From Acidobacteriota bacterium (lineage in GTDB: Bacteria; Acidobacteriota; Terriglobia; Bryobacterales; Bryobacteraceae), in NCBI GenBank assembly GCA_025353165.1, contig JANXRE010000182.1, forward strand, positions 1-59,895: DNA of 59,895 nt, given 5' to 3'. The notes under the pieces were generated by a model. It made no database searches. It saw only the letters and a list, made by a program, of their open reading frames with translations, and was not told the origin of the DNA. Shown here piece by piece: positions 43,824 through 52,697 of the stretch (within the stretch, counting starts at the first letter, position 1; each line of letters begins with the position of its first letter). The translations under genes were made by a program, and so were the position numbers.

Positions 43824-43892
43824 CTACGGCCGGGCGTCGTCTCCCGCAGCAACGCACTTGAGATCATGTGCGCAGCCGTCCCGCAGGTGTGA
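43824..43892 (+). pseudogene. 3' end of a second mutS-like gene
   Basis: Plus-strand reading LRPGVVSRSNALEIM then CAAVPQV and TGA (43890-43892) matches the final residues of the MutS-like protein at 25055 (LRPGVVSRSNALELM, RAVGLQV). The rest of the gene is replaced by IS fragments. Together with the following 12 nt and start codon it repeats the junction at 25035-25064. Confidence 0.8.
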
Positions 43893-43903
43893 GAATCAAA
43901 GGG

Positions 43904-44560
43904 ATGCGAGTACTTGTAACCGGAGCGAGCGGCGGGCTTGGGCCGGCGGTTGTCGACGTGTTCCTCAAGGCCGGGGCTTCGGTCGCCGGGGCGGCGCGGT
44001 CGTGGGCCGGCGAGGGGGATCGCTTCCTGCGGATCTCCGCCGATTTGACGAAGCCCGAGGATTGCCGGCGGGCGATTGTTGAGGCCGGGGACACGGATGT
44101 CGTCGTTCACGTCATGGGTGGCTACGCGGGCGGTGCAACCGTTGCCGAAACCGACGATGCTACCTGGCATAAGATGATGGACTTGAACCTCAACTCCGCG
44201 TTTTGTGTTTTCCGTGCCGCCTTGCCTTCCATGCTGGCGGCGAAGCGCGGCCGGCTCATCGCCATCGGATCGCCGATGGCAATCGAGCCGGCGGCCCGCC
44301 ATGCCGCCTACGGAGCTTCCAAGGCCGCGCTCGTTCACCTGGTGCGAACCATCGCCATCGAGGTGAAGCACGAAGGCATCACCGCTAATATCGTCCTGCC
44401 CGGCACCATGGATACCGAGGCGAACCGGCGCGCGATGCCCGGAGCCGACCACTCAAAGTGGGTCCAACCGGAGTCGGTCGCGAAAGTGATCGCATGGCTC
44501 GCGTCGGACGAAGCAGCGGATGTGAATGGCGCGGTCATCCCCGTCTATGGAAGGAGCTGA
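43904..44560 (+). CDS. Short-chain dehydrogenase/reductase
   Basis: 218 aa. GASGGLGPAVVDVF cofactor loop, MGGYAGG in place of NNAG, AIGSPMAIEP carrying the serine region and YGASKAALVHL (YxxxK). ATG 43904 follows a mutS-type 3' end by 11 nt, so it was probably once the gene after a MutS-like protein. It is followed 3 nt later by pterin dehydratase. Confidence 0.9.
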   Translation: MRVLVTGASGGLGPAVVDVFLKAGASVAGAARSWAGEGDRFLRISADLTKPEDCRRAIVEAGDTDVVVHVMGGYAGGATVAETDDATWHKMMDLNLNSAFCVFRAALPSMLAAKRGRLIAIGSPMAIEPAARHAAYGASKAALVHLVRTIAIEVKHEGITANIVLPGTMDTEANRRAMPGADHSKWVQPESVAKVIAWLASDEAADVNGAVIPVYGRS

Positions 44561-44563
44561 GTT

Positions 44564-44860
44564 ATGAAAGTCTTGAAACTGAGTGACGCCGAGGTTCAGA
44601 GCATGCTCCCGGGCGTGCCCGGATGGCAGCTCGTGAACGGCAAATTGCATCGCGAATACAAGTTCCCGGATTTCGTGCACGCGTTCGGGTTCATGGCCAC
44701 GGCCGCCATCGCCATCGAAAAAATGAACCATCACCCGGAGTGGTTCAACGTGTATAGCCGCGTTGTGGTGGACCTCACCACGCACGATTGCGGCGGAATC
44801 TCGGTGCGCGATTTCGAACTGGCCCGGCTGCTGGAAGGGATCGCGAGCAGACTGTCGTGA
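44564..44860 (+). CDS. Pterin-4a-carbinolamine dehydratase
   Basis: 98 aa, the typical length. MNHHPEWFNVYSRVVVDLTT with the following HDCGGISVRD is the active-site signature. It recycles tetrahydropterin cofactor for aromatic amino acid hydroxylases; none is adjacent. The upstream SDR could act on a pterin but this is a guess. Overlaps the next gene by 4 nt. Confidence 0.95.
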   Translation: MKVLKLSDAEVQSMLPGVPGWQLVNGKLHREYKFPDFVHAFGFMATAAIAIEKMNHHPEWFNVYSRVVVDLTTHDCGGISVRDFELARLLEGIASRLS

Positions 44861-47160
44861 GAATCGCGTGCGCGGCGCTGTGCGTCGCGGTCAGCGCGCT
44901 GGCGCAACAGGCTTTCAACGGCGCGCCCATCGACGCGCAAATCGAACAGGCGGTCCGCGGCGAACTGATTCCCGGCGCGGTGCTGGTCATCGGGCACCAG
45001 GGCCGCATCGTCTATCACCGGGCCTACGGGTCGCGCGCCATCTTGCCGAATAGCGAACCGATGACGGAAGACACCCTGTTCGACGCCGCTTCGCTCACGA
45101 AAGTTGTTGCCACCACTTCGGCCATGATGAAGCTGCTTGAACAGGGGCGCGTGCGCATCAACGATCGCGTCACCGCGTATCTTCCCGAATTCCAGGGCGG
45201 CAAGAGCGCCATCACGATTCGCAACCTGATGACGCACTTCTCGGGCCTCCGCGAAGACCTCGATCTCGAACCGGTATGGAGCGGATATGAAACGGGAATC
45301 CAACGCGCTCTCACCGATCAGCCGCGCTCCGAGCCGGGCGTCAAATTCGTTTACAGCGACATCAACTTCATCCTGCTCGGCGAAATTGTGCGCCGCGTGA
45401 GCGGGCAGACGCTGCCGGATTACGTCCGCGAGCAAGTGTTCGCGCCGCTCGGCATGACGGAATCCATGTTTAATCCGCCTGAGTCTCTGAGACCGCGCAT
45501 CGCGCCGACGGAAATCGACAACGGCGCGCCGCTCCGCGGAGTGGTTCACGACCCGACGGCGCGGTACATGGGCGGCGTTGCGGGCCACGCGGGCTTATTC
45601 ACCACCGCGGCGGACCTGGCCAGATTCTGCGAAATGATGCTCAGCGGTGGCGGGCGCGTGTTCAGCGCCGCGACCGTCCGGAAATTCACTACGCCCCAGA
45701 GTCCGGCCGACCAGCCGGTGCTGCGCGGTCTCGGGTGGGACATCGATTCTCCGTTCTCCGGCAATCGCGGAGAGTTGTTTCCCATCGGCTCCTACGGACA
45801 CACCGGGTTCACCGGCACGTCGATCTGGATGGATCCTGTTTCGCAAAGCTACGTCATACTGCTCGCCAATAGCGTGCACCCGCACCGGGGAAAGAATCTC
45901 ACGCCTCTGCGCAGCAAAGTCGCCACCATTGCCGCGGCGCAGTTTGGAATCGATGCGCCGGGAATCGCGCTCACGGGCTACAACGAGACCATCGCCGGGG
46001 CCGGATTGCATCGCGACGTGGCGCGCAATGGGGAGGCGATGACGGGTCTCGACGTTCTCGCCGCCGACGGCTTCGCGCCGCTCCGCAATAAGCGGGTAGG
46101 GCTGATCACGAACCACACGGGCTTGAGCCGCGATGGAAAGCGCAATATCGACCTGATGACCGCCGCAGGGATCAAAATCGCCGCAATTTTCTCGCCCGAG
46201 CACGGAATCGCGGGGAACCGGGACGAGCGGATCCCCGATTCCACCGACGCCGCGACGGGCATCCCGATCCACAGCCTTTATCAGGCGGACCGCCGCAGGA
46301 TTACGCCGGAAATGCTCTCCGAGGTGGACGCGCTGGTGTTCGATATCCAGGACGTTGGGGCGCGTTTCTACACCTACTCCTGCACGATGCTGTACGCGTT
46401 GGAGGAAGCCGCCAAAGCCAAGCGGGCCTTCTATGTTTTGGACCGGCCGAATCCCATAACCGGAGTCCACGTCGAAGGCGCGGTGCTCGATCCCGAGCTG
46501 GAAAGTTTCGTCGGATGCTACGAGCTTCCTCTGCGGCACGGGATGACCTTGGGCGAGATCGCCCGCATGATCAACGGTGAAAGAAAACTGGGAGCGGACT
46601 TGACCGTGATCCCGGCGAAGGGATGGCAGCGGGGCGATTGGTGGGATTCGACCGGGCTCGCCTGGGTGGACCCGTCCCCGAGCATGCGAAGCCTGAACGC
46701 GGCGCTGTTGTATCCCGGGGTGGCGATGCTCGAGGCTTCGGTGAATTACTCGGTGGGGCGCGGAACCGACGCTCCGTTCGAACAGATCGGCGCGGACTGG
46801 ATCAAGGGCCGCCACCTGGCGGCCTTTCTGAACGAGCGCTACATCCCGGGCGTCCGCGTCTATCCCACGCGATTCAAGCCGTCGTCGTCCAACTTCAGCG
46901 GGAAGTGGATTGAGGGCATTCGCTTCGTCGTCACGGACCGCAACGCGTTTGACAGCGTTCGGCTAGGCCTCGAGATCGCCTTCGCGATTGGAAAACTATA
47001 TCCCGGGAAGATCGACTGGACGACGAACCGATTCCTTGTCGGCAACCGGATGACGCTCGATGCCCTCACCGCAAATGAGGAGCCCCGGTCCGTGCAGTCG
47101 AAAATACAGGATAGCGTGACGGTTTTCGTCGACCGGCGGAAACCCTATCTGCTTTACTAA
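44857..47160 (+). CDS. Secreted fusion: serine beta-lactamase-like domain plus NamZ (DUF1343) muramidase domain
   Basis: 767 aa from GTG 44857 (GTGA overlap). Signal peptide MRIACAALCVAVSALA. Residues 25-375: penicillin-binding-protein-like fold with S79-x-x-K82 (SLTK), YSDIN in the YxN position and HTG (GHTGFTG). Residues about 395-767: DUF1343/NamZ, with LITNHTGLSRDGKRNIDLM, FSPEHGI, DIQDVGARFYTYSCTMLYAL, LDRPNPITG and VSVGRGTDAPFEQIG-like SVGRGTDAPFEQIG. NamZ is an exo-beta-N-acetylmuramidase acting on peptidoglycan sugars. The joined domains suggest cell-wall turnover in the periplasm. Confidence 0.9.
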   Translation: MRIACAALCVAVSALAQQAFNGAPIDAQIEQAVRGELIPGAVLVIGHQGRIVYHRAYGSRAILPNSEPMTEDTLFDAASLTKVVATTSAMMKLLEQGRVRINDRVTAYLPEFQGGKSAITIRNLMTHFSGLREDLDLEPVWSGYETGIQRALTDQPRSEPGVKFVYSDINFILLGEIVRRVSGQTLPDYVREQVFAPLGMTESMFNPPESLRPRIAPTEIDNGAPLRGVVHDPTARYMGGVAGHAGLFTTAADLARFCEMMLSGGGRVFSAATVRKFTTPQSPADQPVLRGLGWDIDSPFSGNRGELFPIGSYGHTGFTGTSIWMDPVSQSYVILLANSVHPHRGKNLTPLRSKVATIAAAQFGIDAPGIALTGYNETIAGAGLHRDVARNGEAMTGLDVLAADGFAPLRNKRVGLITNHTGLSRDGKRNIDLMTAAGIKIAAIFSPEHGIAGNRDERIPDSTDAATGIPIHSLYQADRRRITPEMLSEVDALVFDIQDVGARFYTYSCTMLYALEEAAKAKRAFYVLDRPNPITGVHVEGAVLDPELESFVGCYELPLRHGMTLGEIARMINGERKLGADLTVIPAKGWQRGDWWDSTGLAWVDPSPSMRSLNAALLYPGVAMLEASVNYSVGRGTDAPFEQIGADWIKGRHLAAFLNERYIPGVRVYPTRFKPSSSNFSGKWIEGIRFVVTDRNAFDSVRLGLEIAFAIGKLYPGKIDWTTNRFLVGNRMTLDALTANEEPRSVQSKIQDSVTVFVDRRKPYLLY

Positions 47161-47176
47161 AATCAGAGGTACTAGT

Positions 47177-47386
47177 TCAGACGGCGATGGCTGCTTTGGC
47201 CAAGTTGGCGGGCCTGCCTTTCGGGTTGCTCAGCGGCTTCTCCTTCTTTCTCATCTCCGACAGCCATGTGGGCGGACGGCCTCGCCGCTTGCCCCGGCCG
47301 CGCGCCAGGCGCTCCAATGTCAGGATCGCCTCTTCGATTGCTTCTCGTTCTTGGCGTAATTCCGCCAACATTTTAGTTATATCCAT
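47177..47386 (-). CDS. Small RGRPP-motif hypothetical protein
   Basis: 69 aa. N-terminal helix (MLAELRQEREAIEEAILTLE) followed by ARGRGKRRGRPPTW, an AT-hook-like RGRPP core, and a Lys/Ala-rich end. It belongs to a family repeated in Solibacter-like genomes. ATG 47386 is chosen; an in-frame extension to 47491 (CDSNRCLFAFQNGDG) is Cys-rich and may belong to another relic. DNA binding is a guess from the motif. Confidence 0.6.
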   Translation of the reverse strand: MDITKMLAELRQEREAIEEAILTLERLARGRGKRRGRPPTWLSEMRKKEKPLSNPKGRPANLAKAAIAV

Positions 47387-47621
47387 GATCGGCTCCGGTT
47401 GTTGTTTTCTACTACGAATCCCGTCTCCGTTCTGGAAAGCGAACAGGCAGCGGTTGCTATCGCAGGATCCATACTTGCAGTTGTACTGCATTTTGCTGGG
47501 AAACTCAAGACTAATTTCTGATTTCAGAACAGAAACTTAGTACTAAAGTTATTTTTTACAAATTCCAGAACAAGATTGGACGATTTTGACCTCTGGCGGC
47601 GGGATAGCCGGTGGGGACTAT

Positions 47622-49124
47622 TTAATCTTCATTTCGTGGAAGCCTGACAGGATTTACGGTATTAATGCCGCGCGCCATCGAAACCACTAAACCGGCGGCG
47701 AAGGTGACCGTGGTTCCAATGAGAACATACCAAGTCCAGGCGATCCCGGTGCCGAGTTTCACGTAAAACATCGTAAGGAGCCCGGCGGACATTCCGCACA
47801 TGGCGGCAACCTCGTCCACGCGGCGCGTCAGCAGCCCGAGCAGGAAGACTCCCAGCAGCGCGCCGTACAAAATCGACGCAATGGACAGGCCCGCTTGCAG
47901 AACCGAGCCCCAATGCCGGGCAACCAGCGCGACGCTGAACAGAATTGCGCCCCAGGCGATGGTGGCCAGGCGCGCCAGGCGCAGATAATGCGCCTCGGCG
48001 TACTTGCCGCGCGTCATTGGCTTATAGAAATCCAGGATGGTGGTGGAGGAGAGCGAGTTCAGCGCCGCGCTCAGGTTGGACATGGCCGCGGCCAGGATCG
48101 CGGCGATAATGAGGCCCGCGATGCCGTGCGGAAGGTTGTTCCAGATGAACTCGGGGTAAATGCGGTCCCGGACGGCGGGTGCCGCCAAGCCCCGGTCGCC
48201 GTAGTAGACGAAAAGGCAAACGCCGATGATCAGAAACAACGCGAACTGAAAACAAACGAGGATCCAGCTTGAGAACAGCGCGGCCCGGCTCTCGCCCTGG
48301 CTTCTGGCCGACAGCAGGCGTTGCACCATCAACTGCTCGGTTCCGTGGCTGGCGGTGGTGAGGAAGCACCCGCCGATCACTCCGGCCCAGAAGGTGTAGG
48401 TTTCGCGGAAGAACGCCGCCGTCGGGGAGAAGTGAAAGTCGAACACCTGAAACTTGCCGAGGGGCGCGGCGACGGCCGCGACATGGCTCCAACCGCCGGG
48501 GATCTGGTGCAGGATCACCCAGAAACTCAGGATGGCGCCGCCGACGTACAGGATCATTTGCACCACGTCCGTCCAAATGACCGCGGTCATGCCGCCCTCG
48601 AAGGTGTAGAACAGGGTCAGACCGACGATGAGCAGGATGGAGACGGTTTCGCCCGTGCCGAGAATGATGGAAATCACCAGGGAAATCGCGAAAACGCGAA
48701 CGCCTTCGGCCAGCGCGCGGAGGACGAGGAACGTGCCGGCGGTCAAGCGGCGAATGCGGTCGCCGAAGCGCAGGCTCATCAGCTCGTAAGCGGTGAACAT
48801 TTCGCGCCGGAAGTAGGCCGGGAGAAACAGCCACGAGATGAGGATTCGGGCCAGCAGGTAGCCGAGCACAACCTGGAGGAATCCGAGATTGCCGGTGAAC
48901 GAAAGCGCCGGCGTGCCGATCACCGTGAGCGTACTGGTTTCCGCCGAGACGATGGAGAACCCGATGGCCCACCACGGGGCGTCGCGCCCGCCGAGGAAGT
49001 AATCCTTCAGCGTTTTCTGTTTTTGACGGAAGCGCGCGCCAAACCATGTGATGCCGGCGAGGTAGAGGACGATGACCGCGAAGTCGAGAGCGCGCACACC
49101 CCTCAGAATACCGGAGCGCGGCAA
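47622..49124 (-). CDS. Sodium:solute symporter (SSS family)
   Basis: 500 aa, about 13 membrane segments. KDYFLGGRDAPWWAIGFSIV with SAETST is the SSS signature near helix 1-2; GMTAVIWTDVVQMILYVGGA and AAMSNLSAALNSLSSTTILD mark helices 6 and 8 (the sodium-site serine/threonine cluster). The start could also be GTG 49097 after GAGGGG. Substrate unknown; sialic acid or sugar substrates are common for this subgroup. Confidence 0.92.
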   Translation of the reverse strand: MPRSGILRGVRALDFAVIVLYLAGITWFGARFRQKQKTLKDYFLGGRDAPWWAIGFSIVSAETSTLTVIGTPALSFTGNLGFLQVVLGYLLARILISWLFLPAYFRREMFTAYELMSLRFGDRIRRLTAGTFLVLRALAEGVRVFAISLVISIILGTGETVSILLIVGLTLFYTFEGGMTAVIWTDVVQMILYVGGAILSFWVILHQIPGGWSHVAAVAAPLGKFQVFDFHFSPTAAFFRETYTFWAGVIGGCFLTTASHGTEQLMVQRLLSARSQGESRAALFSSWILVCFQFALFLIIGVCLFVYYGDRGLAAPAVRDRIYPEFIWNNLPHGIAGLIIAAILAAAMSNLSAALNSLSSTTILDFYKPMTRGKYAEAHYLRLARLATIAWGAILFSVALVARHWGSVLQAGLSIASILYGALLGVFLLGLLTRRVDEVAAMCGMSAGLLTMFYVKLGTGIAWTWYVLIGTTVTFAAGLVVSMARGINTVNPVRLPRNED

Positions 49125-49213
49125 TGTATTCTTGTGATACCGGCTCCGGCGCGGGAAAAACCGGCGGGCGGGAACATTTGTTTTGGATCGCGCATCTAAC
49201 AGAGCGCGGCGAC

Positions 49214-49242
49214 TTGCGGCGAGGGAAGCGTTTCGGTATACT
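49214..49242 (+). promoter_or_regulatory. Candidate sigma-70 promoter of the TPR exoprotein gene
   Basis: TTGCGG (49214-49219) and TATACT (49237-49242) with a 17-bp spacer. The start codon lies 95 nt downstream, leaving a long 5' leader. Confidence 0.6.
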
Positions 49243-49337
49243 CCGCAGTTGCAAGCTCATATTTTGCAATGAAATAGCAGTTGGAGCGAGACCCCGCGGC
49301 AGGCAGGGCCGTTTCGAGTAAACCTTTTGGAGGGATA

Positions 49338-50669
49338 GTGCTGGCGATATCAAAAAAGATCATGCTACCCGCGATCCTCGCGGCCACCTTGTTACTAGGG
49401 GCCGCGCGCGAGGCAGCTATGGCGCAGACCCCGGCCGCGGCGCCGCAAGGTCAGCAGAAGAATTGGAAGGACCGCGCCGAATACGATATGTACGAAGCGA
49501 TCGGCAAGGCGGCGGACCCAGGTCAGCGGCTCACATTATTGAGCCAGTGGAAAGATAAGTACGCGACCAGCGACTACTCCGATCTGCGGGACGCGTTGTT
49601 TATGGAAACCTACCGGCAATTGGGCCGCGCCGGCGATATGCTCGCTGCCGCAAATCAGGTGCTCGCCAAGGATCCAAATAATATTCAGGCACTTGGCGCC
49701 ACCGTTACGAGCATCTACACGCTGTGGCAAAACGCGCCGCCCGACCAGCTCGCAACCGTGCAGAAGGCGTCCCAGCAGCTTCTCTCCAATGCGGATGCTC
49801 TGTTTGCCGCCGACAAGAAGCCGGCCAATGTCGGCGACGCGGATTGGGTCGCGGCCAAGAAGTCGCTGACCAGCACGGCACAGACCGCTCTCGGCCTGAT
49901 CGCGATGCGCAACAAGCAGAACGAGGAGGCGGAAGCGGCCTTCCGCAAAACGCTCGAAATGAATCCCAACCTGGGGCAGGTATCTTATTGGCTGGGCACG
50001 GTCATCCTGGCGGAAAAGAACCCGGCGAAGCAGTCGGCCGCGCTCTACCATTTCGCTCGCGCCGCCGCATACGACGGGCCCGACGCGCTGCCGGCGGCGG
50101 AACGAGGCAATGTTCGGAAGTACATCGAGAAAGCGTACAGTAGCTATCACGGAGGAAAGGAAGGCCTGGACCAGTTGCTGGCGCAGGCTAAGGGGGCGGC
50201 GCTGCCTCCAGACGACTTCAAGGTGGTGAGCAAAACGGAGATCGCCACCAAGCTGGCCGAAGATGAGCAGAAGGCCGCGGCTGCAAATCCGTCCCTCGCA
50301 ATTTGGAAGGGCCTCAAGAGCGATCTGACCGGTGCGGAAGCTCAGGCCTACTACGAAAAGAATCTGAAGGGGATGCGGATGCCGAAGTTCACCGGAAAGC
50401 TGATATCGATGTCGCCCGAAACCCGGCCGAAGGAACTGGTCCTCGCGATTGAAGACGGCAAGACGCCCGACGCCACGCTGAAGATCAGCGATGCTGCCTT
50501 AGCCGGCAAGATGGAGCCCGGCGGGGATATCAGCTTCGCGGGAACGCCAACGGCGTTCGCGGGCAGTCCCTATATGATCACCTTTGAAGTTGAGAAGGCG
50601 GACATCACGGGCTGGAAAGGCGTGGCGCCCGCGCCGGTCAAGAAGGTGGTCCACCGGAAGAAGAAATAG
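49338..50669 (+). CDS. Secreted TPR-repeat protein
   Basis: 443 aa from GTG 49338, preceded by GGAGGG at ideal distance. Signal peptide (MLPAILAATLLLGAAREAAM) with Ala-Gln-like cleavage. TPR-like helices (YRQLGRAGDMLAAANQVLAK, NKQNEEAEAAFRKTLEMNPN) run to about 330; the tail is a beta-rich domain (KELVLAIEDGKTPDATLKIS) ending in KKVVHRKKK. Function unknown. Confidence 0.87.
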   Translation: MLAISKKIMLPAILAATLLLGAAREAAMAQTPAAAPQGQQKNWKDRAEYDMYEAIGKAADPGQRLTLLSQWKDKYATSDYSDLRDALFMETYRQLGRAGDMLAAANQVLAKDPNNIQALGATVTSIYTLWQNAPPDQLATVQKASQQLLSNADALFAADKKPANVGDADWVAAKKSLTSTAQTALGLIAMRNKQNEEAEAAFRKTLEMNPNLGQVSYWLGTVILAEKNPAKQSAALYHFARAAAYDGPDALPAAERGNVRKYIEKAYSSYHGGKEGLDQLLAQAKGAALPPDDFKVVSKTEIATKLAEDEQKAAAANPSLAIWKGLKSDLTGAEAQAYYEKNLKGMRMPKFTGKLISMSPETRPKELVLAIEDGKTPDATLKISDAALAGKMEPGGDISFAGTPTAFAGSPYMITFEVEKADITGWKGVAPAPVKKVVHRKKK

Positions 50670-51090
50670 CTCGCGCCAAGCCCTGTTCTGGTGGCCGCTA
50701 GAGCGCGGTTCTGTTGAGAATGGATCTGCGACCGCCAGCTACTATCGATGACCGCCGAGAACTGCCTCCAGTTTCGGTTGATTGCTTCCACCGTGGCTTT
50801 CGCCCAGACTTTTAAGAAAAGGATTACGCCGGCCGGTGAAGACTCCAGCAATCGTTTGACAGGCCGGCAACCGTGGCTGTTTTGGCCGGCATGGGCGCCT
50901 ATCCCGAGGCAAGCGGGTTGCCGCAATTGCGCTAACCGGCTTCCGATGTCCGGGGATTAGGGGCGGAACTCGAAAAGGAGGTTTATGCGGGCGGATCCTT
51001 GCGGATGTGCAGGCGACGCAAGGAGGGTGTGGCGCCGCCTAAGAACTAGCCGGGCACTGCCGGTCGGATTTCTGTACTGCCATCGCCAGG
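50670..51090. other. Intergenic region without recognisable gene
   Basis: About 420 bp. Two GCCGGC palindromes flank CAACCGTGGCTGTTTTG near 50860-50890. No open frame with coding character was seen on either strand. Confidence 0.55.
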
Positions 51091-51261
51091 CTATACGAAG
51101 ATCCGCTCGGCGACCGTCATCTCGGATTTCTCCGCCGCGATGTAGAAATTGAGGAAGCGGGAAACGGGCGCCCGGATGTAGCAGCGCCTGGCGCGGGCGG
51201 CGTTTACGCCTGTCACGAGAAAGAGCGCGAGGCAGGTAACGGCTATGGTTTCCCTCTTCAT
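51091..51261 (-). CDS. Possible small secreted peptide
   Basis: 56 aa from ATG 51261: MKRETIAVTCLALFLVTGVN reads as a signal peptide, followed by AARARRCYIRAPVSRFLNFY and IAAEKSEMTVAERIFV. An overlapping longer frame from 51265 has no signal-like character. It may be a truncated relic, since the reading stops abruptly at TAG. GAAGAGGG lies just upstream. Confidence 0.35.
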   Translation of the reverse strand: MKRETIAVTCLALFLVTGVNAARARRCYIRAPVSRFLNFYIAAEKSEMTVAERIFV

Positions 51262-51340
51262 TCATCGGCTTCCATACTTGGTCAGACGGAGGGTGGGGTG
51301 ATCGGTTAGCAGCCCTCCAGATGTTACCATGAGTGTTTTA

Positions 51341-51350
51341 CCCCCCCCCC
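51341..51350 (+). promoter_or_regulatory. C10 homopolymer in place of the trpC ribosome site
   Basis: Ten consecutive C residues end 4 nt before the trpC ATG at 51355, where a purine-rich ribosome site would normally be. Length could vary by slippage. Confidence 0.6.
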
Positions 51351-51354
51351 GCAG

Positions 51355-52134
51355 ATGACCACCGCCGTACCGGATATTCTGGCCCGCATCGTCGAGCAAA
51401 AGCGCGCTGAGCTCTCCGGGGTGCGGCCGATGCGGGGCCGGTTTGAGCAGCGCATCGCGGCACGGCTCGATTTCCGGGATTTCGCTACTGCGATCACTGC
51501 CTGCCCGGCTGTTATTTCGGAGATCAAGAAAGCCTCTCCGAGCAAAGGAGTGCTCGCGCGGGATTTCGATCCGGCGCGCATCGCCGCGGCCTACGAGCGA
51601 GGCGGCGCGGCCGCTCTCTCGGTCCTGACGGACCGCGAGTTTTTTCAAGGGTCGCTGGCGGACCTGGAATCCGCGCGCGGAGCTTGCCGGCTTCCGGTTC
51701 TCCGCAAGGATTTCACGATCGATCCCGTTCAGATTCTGGAGGCCGCCGCGCATGGGGCCGACGCGATTCTGCTGATTGCGGCCATCCTGACGGATTTCGA
51801 AATGGCTTCGTTTCGTCGAATGGCGGCGGATGTGGGGTTGGCGGCCGTGGTCGAAGTGCACGATGAGATCGAGCTGGAGCGCGCCATCGGCTCGGGAGCG
51901 AAGATCGTCGGCGTCAACAATCGGGATCTGCGGACTTTCGAAGTGCGCCTGGAGACATCGCTCCGGCTCGCCGGGCGCATTCCGGCGGGCGTCCTCCGGG
52001 TCAGCGAGAGCGGCATCCATTCGCGCGCCGACATCGCTCTGCTGCGCGGCGCGGGGTATGATGCATTCCTGATCGGTGAAAGCCTCATGACCTCCGGCGA
52101 CCCCGAAAGCAGCCTGCGGGAATTGCTCGCATGA
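51355..52134 (+). CDS. trpC: Indole-3-glycerol phosphate synthase
   Basis: 259 aa, TIM barrel. Conserved EIKKASPSKGVL, PVLRKDFTIDPVQILEA, VEVHDEIELERA, GVNNRDLRTFEV and SESGIHSRAD. It converts CdRP to indole-3-glycerol phosphate in tryptophan synthesis. First gene of the aromatic operon in this window. No Shine-Dalgarno sequence is visible before the ATG. Overlaps trpF by 4 nt. Confidence 0.96.
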   Translation: MTTAVPDILARIVEQKRAELSGVRPMRGRFEQRIAARLDFRDFATAITACPAVISEIKKASPSKGVLARDFDPARIAAAYERGGAAALSVLTDREFFQGSLADLESARGACRLPVLRKDFTIDPVQILEAAAHGADAILLIAAILTDFEMASFRRMAADVGLAAVVEVHDEIELERAIGSGAKIVGVNNRDLRTFEVRLETSLRLAGRIPAGVLRVSESGIHSRADIALLRGAGYDAFLIGESLMTSGDPESSLRELLA

Positions 52135-52697
52135 TGATCAAGATCTGCGGGATCACGAACCAGTCGGACGCCGACATGTGCGTTAAGGCCGGCGCGTCGG
52201 CGCTGGGCTTCAATTTTTATTTGAAGAGCCCGCGCTACATTCGGCCGGCGGATGCGGCCCGGATTTCGGCGGGCGTCGTCAGGGTCGGAGTCTTCGTCAA
52301 TGAGCCGGTGGAAGCCGTCGAGCGCATTGCGCGCGAGGCGCATTTGGACGTCGCTCAGGTCTACGGGGGCGCTGCGCCGAAGAGCGTTCGCGTGTGGCGC
52401 GCCTGCCGGATCGACGAGTTCTCGGACGAACTTCTCGAGTGGGCTGAGGCGGTGCTGGTGGATACGCCCTCGGCGGAACTGACGGGTGGAACCGGCCAGA
52501 CATTCGACTGGACTCTCGCGCGCGGACTGGCTCCGCAGGTCATCGTCGCGGGAGGACTCGACGGCGGCAACGTCCGCGCGGCGATCGAGGCGTCGCGACC
52601 GTGGGGCGTGGATGCGTGCTCGCGTCTCGAATCGTCGCCCGGCCGCAAGGACCCGGACAAGGTCCGGAAATTTATAAAGGCAGCATTCAACGCATGA
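52131..52697 (+). CDS. trpF: Phosphoribosylanthranilate isomerase
   Basis: 188 aa, TIM barrel, slightly short of the usual 200. [20 protein letters not shown] carries the catalytic cysteine; [38 protein letters not shown] and [16 protein letters not shown] are all present. It isomerises PRA to CdRP, the step before trpC. Confidence 0.95.
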   Translation: MMIKICGITNQSDADMCVKAGASALGFNFYLKSPRYIRPADAARISAGVVRVGVFVNEPVEAVERIAREAHLDVAQVYGGAAPKSVRVWRACRIDEFSDELLEWAEAVLVDTPSAELTGGTGQTFDWTLARGLAPQVIVAGGLDGGNVRAAIEASRPWGVDACSRLESSPGRKDPDKVRKFIKAAFNA

